This document shows, in pieces, positions 57,510 to 64,000 of a stretch of 64,000 nucleotides of DNA. Each line of letters starts with the position of its first letter. Position 1 is the stretch's first letter. Under the pieces are notes generated by a model. That model worked only from the letters and a program-made list of their open reading frames with translations. It was not told where the DNA came from and did no database searches. The position numbers were made by a program, and so were the translations under genes. This DNA comes from Gallionella sp. Lineage in GTDB: Bacteria; Pseudomonadota; Gammaproteobacteria; Burkholderiales; Gallionellaceae. Where the stretch lies: NCBI GenBank assembly GCA_017880865.1, contig JADGRL010000006.1:23940-87939 (forward strand), written 5' to 3'.

Positions 57510-60383
57510 ATGGAACTCGCAAAAAGTTTTGACCCTAAAGACATCGAAGCACGCTGGTATCCCAAGTGGGAAGAATCCGGTTACTTCAAGGCCGGAGACG
57601 GAAAACTTTTGTCCGGGCACCCGCTCGACCCGAACAAGCAGGAGAACTTCTGCATTCAGTTGCCGCCCCCCAACGTCACTGGCACGCTGCATATGGGTCA
57701 CGGTTTCAACCAGACATTGATGGATGCGCTGACGCGCTATCACAGAATGCGAGGCGACAACACGCTGTGGCAACCGGGCACCGACCATGCCGGCATCGCC
57801 ACGCAGATCGTGGTGGAACGCCAGCTCGACGCACAGGGCATCTCGCGCCACAGCCTTGTTGAAGAATTTGGCTTCGCCGGGGGCCGCGAAAAATTTATCG
57901 AAAAAGTCTGGGAGTGGAAGAAATTTTCCGGCGACACCATCACCCGCCAGATGCGCCGCCTCGGCACCTCGCCCGACTGGTCGCGCGAACGCTTCACGAT
58001 GGATGAAGGTCTGTCGCGCTCGGTCACAGAAACCTTCGTGCGTCTGTTCAACGAAGGTCTGATCTATCGCGGCAAGCGGCTGGTGAACTGGGATCCCAAG
58101 CTGCATACCGCAGTAAGCGATCTGGAAGTGGTGCAGGAAGAAGAAGACGGCTTCATGTATCACATCCGCTATCCGCTCGCCGAACCGGATATTATTCATG
58201 GTTTGACCCATATGACCGTCGCCACCACCCGCCCCGAGACCCTGCTGGGCGACGTCGCCGTGATGGTGCATCCCGAAGACGAACGTTACAAACACCTTAT
58301 CGGCAGGACGGTGAAACTGCCGTTGTGCGACCGTACCATTCCTATTATCGCCGACGACTACGTGGACAAGGAATTCGGCACCGGCGTGGTGAAGGTCACA
58401 CCTGCGCATGACTTCAACGACTATGCGGTGGGACAGCGGCACAAGCTGCCGATGATTTGCATCCTCACGCTGGATGCCAAGATCAACGAACTCGCACCAA
58501 AACAATATCAAGGGCTGGATCGCTTCGTCGCGCGCAAACAAATCCTGGCCGATCTCGAAGCGGCAGGCGTGTTCGACAAGGCAGAGAAGCACAAGCTCAA
58601 AGTGCCGCGCGGCGACCGAACCGGCGTGGTGATCGAGCCGATGCTGACCGACCAGTGGTTCGTCGCGATGAGCAAAGCGGCCCCCGAAAAAGATGGAAAG
58701 CCCGGCAAGAGCATCACCGAGCAGGCGCTGGAATGCGTCGCATCCGGCGAGATCAAATTTCATCCTGAGAACTGGGTGAACACTTACAACCAGTGGCTGA
58801 ACAACATCCAGGACTGGTGCATCTCGCGTCAGCTGTGGTGGGGACATCAGATCCCGGCATGGTACGGCGTGAACGGCGAGGTATTCGTCGCACGCAGTGA
58901 GGTTGAGGCGCGCCATCTCGCCGATCAGGCAGGATACGCAGGACAGCTCGATCGCGACAACGACGTGCTCGACACCTGGTTCTCGTCCGCGCTGTGGCCG
59001 TTCTCCACGCTGGATTGGATTGAGGGCAAGCCGTTCGAGCAACAGAACGACTTTGTGCAGAAATATCTGCCCTCCTCGGTGCTGGTCACCGGATTCGACA
59101 TCATCTTCTTCTGGGTGGCGCGCATGGTGATGATGACCCGCCACATCACCGGAAAAATTCCGTTCAAGGATGTCTATGTGCACGGCCTGATACGCGATGC
59201 TGAAGGCCAGAAGATGTCCAAATCCAAGGGCAACGTACTCGACCCTATCGATTTGATCGACGGCATCGCCATCGAGGACCTGGTGAAGAAGCGCACCACC
59301 GGATTGATGAACCCGAAGGATGCCGAGAAGATCGAAAAGCGTACCCGCAAGGAATTCCCCGAAGGTATCCAGGCGTTCGGCACCGATGCGTTACGCTTCA
59401 CCTTTGCCTCATTGGCCTCGCCGGGTCGCGATATCAAATTTGACATGCAACGCTGCGAGGGCTACCGCAACTTCTGCAACAAACTGTGGAACGCCACGCG
59501 CTTCATGCTGATGAATTGCAATGGTCAGGATGTCGGTCTGGATGCATCGCTGGCGCTGGAATTTTCTGACGCCGACAAGTGGGTGATCAGCGTGCTGCAA
59601 CAAACCGAAGCGGAAATGGCGACGCACTTTGCCGATTTCCGCTTCGACCTGGCCGCGCGCACGGTGTATGAGCTGGTGTGGAACACCTATTGCGACTGGT
59701 ATGTGGAACTGGCCAAGGTGCAGATCGCCACCGGCAATGATGCGCAGCAGCGCGCCACGCGTAGAACTTTGGTGCGCGTGCTGGAAACCATCCTGCGACT
59801 GGCGCATCCGATCATTCCATTTATCACCGAAGAGTTGTGGCAATCCGTCGCGCCCCTCGCTGGCATAACAGGCGACAGCATCATGCTGCAAGCCTACCCC
59901 AAAGCCGATACTGCCAAGATAGATAGCGCCGCAATGGAGCAAGTCGCGCTATTGCAGGAAATAGTCACCGCCTGCCGCAGCCTGCGCAGCGAGATGAATC
60001 TTTCCCCAGCGCAACGTGTGCCGCTTATTGCTGCTGGCGATGCAGATACACTCAAAGCGCTCGCGCCTTATATAAGCAGCCTCGCCAAACTCAGCGAGGT
60101 TCAAATCGCAGCCGTGCTGCCGGACGGCGACGCGGCAATCGCCATCGTCGGCAATTTCAAGTTGATGCTGAAGGTGGAGATAGATGTTGCGGTTGAGCGC
60201 GAACGTCTGGATAAAGAGATCACACGCCTGCAAGGTGAAGTCGCCAAGACCCAAGCCAAGCTATCCAACGCCAGCTTTGTGGATCGCGCCCCGTCTGCGG
60301 TGGTGGAACAGGAGAAGAAGCGCATGGAAGAGTTCGGGTCTACACTTGCGCAACTGCAAACTCAACGCGCCAAGTTGGGTTGA
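57510..60383 (+). CDS. valS: Valyl-tRNA synthetase
   Basis: A 957-residue class Ia synthetase. The HIGH motif is in [15 protein letters not shown], the editing domain CP1 is in the middle ([19 protein letters not shown]), and the KMSKS motif is [12 protein letters not shown]. The C-terminal ~65 residues form the tRNA-binding coiled coil. A start at 57510 ([20 protein letters not shown]) is used; the frame upstream is in the leader. A long open frame on the opposite strand is a shadow. Confidence 0.97.
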   Translation: MELAKSFDPKDIEARWYPKWEESGYFKAGDGKLLSGHPLDPNKQENFCIQLPPPNVTGTLHMGHGFNQTLMDALTRYHRMRGDNTLWQPGTDHAGIATQIVVERQLDAQGISRHSLVEEFGFAGGREKFIEKVWEWKKFSGDTITRQMRRLGTSPDWSRERFTMDEGLSRSVTETFVRLFNEGLIYRGKRLVNWDPKLHTAVSDLEVVQEEEDGFMYHIRYPLAEPDIIHGLTHMTVATTRPETLLGDVAVMVHPEDERYKHLIGRTVKLPLCDRTIPIIADDYVDKEFGTGVVKVTPAHDFNDYAVGQRHKLPMICILTLDAKINELAPKQYQGLDRFVARKQILADLEAAGVFDKAEKHKLKVPRGDRTGVVIEPMLTDQWFVAMSKAAPEKDGKPGKSITEQALECVASGEIKFHPENWVNTYNQWLNNIQDWCISRQLWWGHQIPAWYGVNGEVFVARSEVEARHLADQAGYAGQLDRDNDVLDTWFSSALWPFSTLDWIEGKPFEQQNDFVQKYLPSSVLVTGFDIIFFWVARMVMMTRHITGKIPFKDVYVHGLIRDAEGQKMSKSKGNVLDPIDLIDGIAIEDLVKKRTTGLMNPKDAEKIEKRTRKEFPEGIQAFGTDALRFTFASLASPGRDIKFDMQRCEGYRNFCNKLWNATRFMLMNCNGQDVGLDASLALEFSDADKWVISVLQQTEAEMATHFADFRFDLAARTVYELVWNTYCDWYVELAKVQIATGNDAQQRATRRTLVRVLETILRLAHPIIPFITEELWQSVAPLAGITGDSIMLQAYPKADTAKIDSAAMEQVALLQEIVTACRSLRSEMNLSPAQRVPLIAAGDADTLKALAPYISSLAKLSEVQIAAVLPDGDAAIAIVGNFKLMLKVEIDVAVERERLDKEITRLQGEVAKTQAKLSNASFVDRAPSAVVEQEKKRMEEFGSTLAQLQTQRAKLG

Positions 60384-60390
60384 TGTGTAG

Positions 60391-60420
60391 TCGTAGGTCG
60401 GGCTTTAGCCCGGCCTACGA
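60391..60420. repeat. Palindromic repeat between valS and tusA
   Basis: TCGTAGGTCGGGC-TTTA-GCCCGGCCTACGA, a 13-bp stem with one mismatch. It is a single unit of the same family as the double unit inside coaBC (35110-35164). It lies between convergent genes and may act as terminator. Confidence 0.75.
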
Positions 60421-60434
60421 TTTATTGATTATTC

Positions 60435-60662
60435 CTATCGACGACGAATCAGAAAAATAAACTCGCCGTTTTGCGCCAATGAGGACAGCAGTTCATTGCC
60501 GGTCTGACGACAAAATATCTCAAAGTCTTTAGGTGCACCCTTGTCGGTCGCGACTATTCTGAGAACCTGTCCGCTGGTCAGTTGCGACAGCGATTTTTTA
60601 GCGCGCAGAATCGGCAATGGGCAGGCTAGCCGGCGGGCATCCAGTTCAACATCGAATTTCAT
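60435..60662 (-). CDS. tusA: TusA-like sulfur carrier protein
   Basis: A 75-residue protein with the CPxP active-site motif (RRLACPLPILRAKK) and the TusA fold pattern. It should carry persulfide sulfur on that Cys, for tRNA thiolation or sulfur metabolism. Its start overlaps the rhodanese stop (ATGA), so sulfur passed from rhodanese to TusA is plausible. The TusA/YedF/SirA subfamilies are hard to tell apart from sequence alone. Confidence 0.88.
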   Translation of the reverse strand: MKFDVELDARRLACPLPILRAKKSLSQLTSGQVLRIVATDKGAPKDFEIFCRQTGNELLSSLAQNGEFIFLIRRR

Positions 60663-61006
60663 GGCTCTATCGGCAATCCGGCCTGCGCCCATGCGTTGAT
60701 TCCGCCCTGCAGGTTATACACATCGGCAAAACCATTCGCTACGGCGAATGCGGCAGCCTGCGCTGAACGGCCGCCCATCTGGCAATAGAAAACGGTGGTG
60801 GAATTTTTGTCCATCCCACCCAATTTCAGCGGCAACAAATGCAGCGGCAAGGACTCACCCTGTGAAATTTTTCCGCGCGCCACTTCAGCATCCGTGCGCA
60901 CATCCACCAGGCGTAAACCATCCTGTTTGATCATCGCCTGCAACTGCACGACAGTGATATTCTTGAATCCGTTAATGTTCGAGGCACTAGACATTTTCTT
61001 GCTCAT
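60659..61006 (-). CDS. Rhodanese-like sulfurtransferase
   Basis: A 115-residue single rhodanese domain with active-site Cys in FYCQMGGRSAQAA. It would form a cysteine persulfide and may hand sulfur to the overlapping TusA-like protein. Two starts (61006 or 60994) are possible, and the first overlaps the end of the kinase gene by 20 bp. The three genes are probably one transcript. Confidence 0.88.
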   Translation of the reverse strand: MSKKMSSASNINGFKNITVVQLQAMIKQDGLRLVDVRTDAEVARGKISQGESLPLHLLPLKLGGMDKNSTTVFYCQMGGRSAQAAAFAVANGFADVYNLQGGINAWAQAGLPIEP

Positions 61007-62297
61007 CTTCCTTTTGATTGTGATCAGCCAACAAATGCGAGATTCGGGTATTCGCAACCGACAAACGCTTTACCAGCATATGTAGAAATGCATCTCCGAA
61101 CTGCAACCGGCATCCGGGAGTTGCATGTTTCAGCACGTCGGGATTGATTTCAATCAGCACCACATCGTTCTTGGCGATCACGTCGGTGCTGCGTTTGAAG
61201 TCGCGCTCCAAGAGATGCGCCATTTCACCAAAGCAGTCGCCGCGATGCAACAGACTCAACAATCTGCCCTGCTTGGTTACACGCACCGTACCTTGTCCCA
61301 GGATGTAGAAGGAGCGCCCGCTCTCGCCCTCATTGAGAATGTACTCGGATTCAGGAACTTTGCGCCATTCACTGATGCGCAATACCTCCCAGAGTTCCAC
61401 ATCACTGAAATTTTTAAAAAATATCAGGGCGCGCAGCGTGTCGAATTTCTCCGTATCAAAAATTTCTTTCTGGGCCGGTGCAGATTGACTGGAGAATGTG
61501 ACCAGATCATTCGCAAACTCATCCCAGGTCTGATAGCGTTTGGAGGTATCCTTTTCCATTGCGCGCATCACGATCCTATCCATTTCCGGCGGGGCTTCCG
61601 GGCGGAATGTACTGGGTGCCGGAGGATCGATGTTGATTATGTGGTAAATCATACTGAAATTATTGCTCGCGTCAAACGGCAACTTGCCGGTCAGCAGTTT
61701 GTACATCACCACCCCCAGCGAATAGATATCCGTCTGATGAGTCAGTTTCGACTCTTTGACTTGTTCCGGCGACATGTAAGCTGGCGAACCCACCCCGCTG
61801 ACCTGAGTGGTTTGCTGGTTCTGGATAACCGCTGAGCCAAAGTCTGAAATTTTGATATCGGTTTCACCCTGCAACAAAATATTGGCCGGCTTGATATCAC
61901 GATGAATCACGCCCTGAAACTCCGCATATTCGAGAGCCTTACAACACTTGTATGCGATTTCCGCGATAGTGCTGATCGGCAACAACCGATCCACCTCGGC
62001 GTATTGCTCCAGCGTACTGCCCTCGACGTATTCCATCACCATGTAATTGATATCGCCCTCCATCACCGCATCCAGAATCTTGGCGATGTGCGGATGAGTC
62101 AACTTCCCCGCCAGCGATGCCTCGGTCATCAGGAGCTTGCGGTAAACCTTGGTGCGACTGGGGTCGCGCAATATCCCCAGATCGAATAATTTGATGGCGA
62201 CCTGCTGCTTGTTGAACGGATCGATAGCAAGGTACACTGTGCTGGTCGCCCCAGTACCGAGTACACGCACTATTTCGTATTTGCCTATATTATCCAT
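60987..62297 (-). CDS. Ser/Thr protein kinase with cyclic-nucleotide-binding domain
   Basis: A 436-residue cytoplasmic kinase. The Hanks-type domain (residues ~5-265) has GTGATSTVYLA, VAIKLF, catalytic HRDIKPANILL, DFGSA and the activation segment ending AYMSPEQ. The C-terminal cNMP-type domain (~300-420) has FYILGQGTVRV and GDCFGEMAHLL. No membrane helix or PASTA domain. A start at 62297 (MDNIGKYEIVRVLG) is typical. It overlaps the rhodanese gene, so kinase and sulfur-transfer genes are coupled. The effector could be cAMP or another ligand. Confidence 0.93.
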   Translation of the reverse strand: MDNIGKYEIVRVLGTGATSTVYLAIDPFNKQQVAIKLFDLGILRDPSRTKVYRKLLMTEASLAGKLTHPHIAKILDAVMEGDINYMVMEYVEGSTLEQYAEVDRLLPISTIAEIAYKCCKALEYAEFQGVIHRDIKPANILLQGETDIKISDFGSAVIQNQQTTQVSGVGSPAYMSPEQVKESKLTHQTDIYSLGVVMYKLLTGKLPFDASNNFSMIYHIINIDPPAPSTFRPEAPPEMDRIVMRAMEKDTSKRYQTWDEFANDLVTFSSQSAPAQKEIFDTEKFDTLRALIFFKNFSDVELWEVLRISEWRKVPESEYILNEGESGRSFYILGQGTVRVTKQGRLLSLLHRGDCFGEMAHLLERDFKRSTDVIAKNDVVLIEINPDVLKHATPGCRLQFGDAFLHMLVKRLSVANTRISHLLADHNQKEDEQENV

Positions 62298-62431
62298 TGC
62301 CTGATTACGAGTTTGAAAACATTCCAATTCTGCGCATTTTGCATTGCGCTGTCTATAAGGAATACACTTTGAAACAATTGTATCGCGTCCGTCAGTGTGA
62401 ACCACCTGCAAAAACAATTATCATACCGATC

Positions 62432-63868
62432 ATGAAGAAATTGACCCTGCTGCTATTGCTGAGCTTTTCACCCGTCGCTGTCAGTGACGGTCTTCCTGAC
62501 TTGGGCGATGTCTCACAGGCCGCGCTTACCCCGCTGCAGGAACGCCAGATCGGGCAGCAGAGCATGATGCAGATTCGAGCCAGCAAACAATATCTGGACG
62601 ATGCCGAGATCAACGATTACCTGTATCAACTGGGAGCCAGGCTGGTCGAAAACAGTCCCGAACCCTCGCTCGATTTCGAATTTTTTGCAGTCAATGATTA
62701 CGGTGTCAACGCGTTTGCCTTGCCGGGTGGCTTTATCGGCGTCAATGCCGGGCTGCTGCTGATCACTCAAAGTGAATCGGAATTAGCCTCCGTGTTAAGC
62801 CACGAAATTTCGCACGTCACCCAACACCATCTGGCTCGCATGATCGAGGGGCAGAAGGGTGATGGCTTGCTCTCGATGGCGGCCATCGCGATTGCGATAC
62901 TTGCCGCACGCACCAACCCGCAGGCTGCTGAAGCCACCATCGCCAGCGTGCAGGCCGGCAATATTCAGAAACAGCTCAACTTCACCCGTACTTATGAAGA
63001 GGAAGCGGATCGCATCGGCCTGCAGCTATTACAAAAATCCGGCTTCAACACCCACGCCATGCCGGAATTCCTGGAGCGGCTGCAAAAAGCGACACGCTTG
63101 CTGGACGGCAACGCCCCCAACTATATGCGCACCCACCCGATCACCAGCGACCGTATCGCCGAGATTGAAAACCGCGTGCAGAAACAACCTTACCGCCTGA
63201 TCCCCGATAGTCTGGATTTTCAACTGGTGCGCACCAAACTCATCGCCGCACAAAAGACCGCGCCGGATGCCATCGCTTATTTCAGCGCTGCGCTGGGCGC
63301 ACAAAATTTCGGCAACCCGATTGCACAACGCTACGGGCTGGTGAGCGCGCTGTTGCGCGACAACCAGAACGAGCGCGCCGCTCAGGAACTGGCGATCTTG
63401 CGAAAATTGATGCTCGGCAATCTCGCCACCAGAAATAGCCCTATGGTAGAAACCCTCGCCGGACGGGTGCTGCGCGCCACCAAAAATGATGCCGGGGCGC
63501 TGGTGTTTTACCGCAGCGCGGTGCAGAACTTCCCGCAACATCGCGCGCTGATTTATGACTACGCCGACCTGCTGCTGCAAGACAACCAGGCGGGCATCGC
63601 CGTCAAGCTGCTCAACGAGCAGCTTGTCCGCCATCCCAGTGACACCACGTTATATGATCTGCAAGCCCGTGCCTATGCAATGCAAGGCAAGACTCTGGAA
63701 CAACATCAGGCACAAGCCTACAGCTATGCCTGGCAGGGCAACCTGTACGCCGCTATGGAGCAACTCGAACTGGCGAAACAAGCGGGGGGCAGCTTTTACC
63801 AGCTCTCGACGATAGAGAGCGATTTGCGCGAATTGCACGAGATGCTGGACGCGCGCGGCAAGAAATAA
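62432..63868 (+). CDS. bepA: M48 metalloprotease / TPR protein BepA-like
   Basis: A 478-residue periplasmic protein with a signal peptide (KKLTLLLLLSFSPVAVS) and an M48 protease domain with the zinc motif HEISH (LSHEISHVTQHH) and the third ligand region EEEADRIG. A C-terminal TPR domain is at ~310-460. BepA assists LptD folding and degrades misfolded outer-membrane proteins. A start at 62432 fits the signal peptide. Divergent from the kinase across 134 bp. Confidence 0.95.
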   Translation: MKKLTLLLLLSFSPVAVSDGLPDLGDVSQAALTPLQERQIGQQSMMQIRASKQYLDDAEINDYLYQLGARLVENSPEPSLDFEFFAVNDYGVNAFALPGGFIGVNAGLLLITQSESELASVLSHEISHVTQHHLARMIEGQKGDGLLSMAAIAIAILAARTNPQAAEATIASVQAGNIQKQLNFTRTYEEEADRIGLQLLQKSGFNTHAMPEFLERLQKATRLLDGNAPNYMRTHPITSDRIAEIENRVQKQPYRLIPDSLDFQLVRTKLIAAQKTAPDAIAYFSAALGAQNFGNPIAQRYGLVSALLRDNQNERAAQELAILRKLMLGNLATRNSPMVETLAGRVLRATKNDAGALVFYRSAVQNFPQHRALIYDYADLLLQDNQAGIAVKLLNEQLVRHPSDTTLYDLQARAYAMQGKTLEQHQAQAYSYAWQGNLYAAMEQLELAKQAGGSFYQLSTIESDLRELHEMLDARGKK

Positions 63869-63902
63869 TTATTGTATTTTCGGTGCTCAACAAATTGGCC
63901 GC

Positions 63903-64000
63903 AATCGAGTAGGAGGCGGGGTCGCCCCCGCCGTCCTCTCACAGCACCGGACGTACGGATCACGTATCCGGCGCTTCCTGTCTGCGTCAAACCTCGTCAG
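63903..64000 (-). mobile_element. 3' end of a group II intron (domains V and VI)
   Basis: On the minus strand, 63974-63944 reads as a domain V hairpin: GCGCCGGA pairs with TCCGGTGC (one G-T pair) around an upper stem TACG/CGTA, with CGC in the triad place. Domain VI follows (GGCGGGG-GCGA-CCCCGCC), ending CCTACTCGAT with the expected bulged A 6-7 bases from the 3' splice site, near 63904. The rest of the intron and any reverse transcriptase lie beyond base 64000. The CGC triad would fit bacterial class C. Confidence 0.7.

Noticed and set aside
57459..59183. 574-codon open frame opposite valS
   Set aside because: Antisense shadow of a highly conserved gene with biased codons; no ribosome site or recognisable domain.

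Overview
The window looks like chromosome of a betaproteobacterium, probably of the Nitrosomonadales/Gallionellaceae type. This is inferred from betaproteobacterial gene neighbourhoods (ilvI-ilvH-ilvC-psd-pssA-leuA; lptF-lptG beside pepA-holC-valS; a sigma factor followed by DUF3619 and DUF3106 genes) and from the density of signalling and repeat elements. No 16S gene is present, so the placement is tentative.

Left end (1-5.7 kb, minus strand): the end of an exopolysaccharide locus with a UDP-HexNAc dehydrogenase, a Wzc-type tyrosine autokinase, a Wzb phosphatase, a Wza export lipoprotein, and a frameshifted, truncated second wza. A tRNA-Leu(CAA) with its own promoter follows.

6.1-22.5 kb (all minus strand): one long signalling cluster. 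In transcription order it holds a giant hybrid kinase, CheW, CheR-TPR, a longer CheW, an MCP, a CheA-REC hybrid, CheB, a second hybrid kinase paralogous to the first, and two REC-EAL proteins. The core has the parts of a Wsp (alternative cellular function) chemosensory system, but the usual diguanylate cyclase output is replaced by REC-EAL proteins. One EAL domain has all its catalytic residues and the other has lost two. It lies next to the polysaccharide export genes, so it is a good candidate for control of c-di-GMP and biofilm matrix.

23-27 kb (plus strand): two tandem, secreted, Ala-rich proteins sharing a palindromic upstream box, then nudJ, mnmA and purB.

27-33.7 kb (minus strand): two copies of a module made of a TPR/beta-barrel protein (Slam/DUF560-like) and an exported FecR-domain protein. 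One copy is preceded by an IgGFc-binding-type lipoprotein, and that three-gene unit has a cyclic-di-GMP-I riboswitch with a good sigma-70 promoter in its leader. The window thus holds both c-di-GMP-degrading proteins and a c-di-GMP-sensing surface-protein operon.

33.8-64 kb: mainly housekeeping genes: radC, coaBC, dut, a CBS protein, rppH, proS, a lytic transglycosylase, a TlpA-like protein, yqhA-like, yihY-like, hugZ-like, an outer-membrane protein, leuA with a Leu-rich leader peptide, pssA, psd, ilvC, ilvH, ilvI, an ECF-like sigma factor with DUF3619/DUF3106, lptG, lptF, pepA, holC, valS, tusA, a rhodanese, a Ser/Thr kinase with a cyclic-nucleotide-binding domain, and bepA. Dispersed palindromic repeats occur between genes and, unusually, in frame inside coaBC and holC. 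The right end runs into the 3' end (domains V-VI) of a group II intron lying mostly outside the window.
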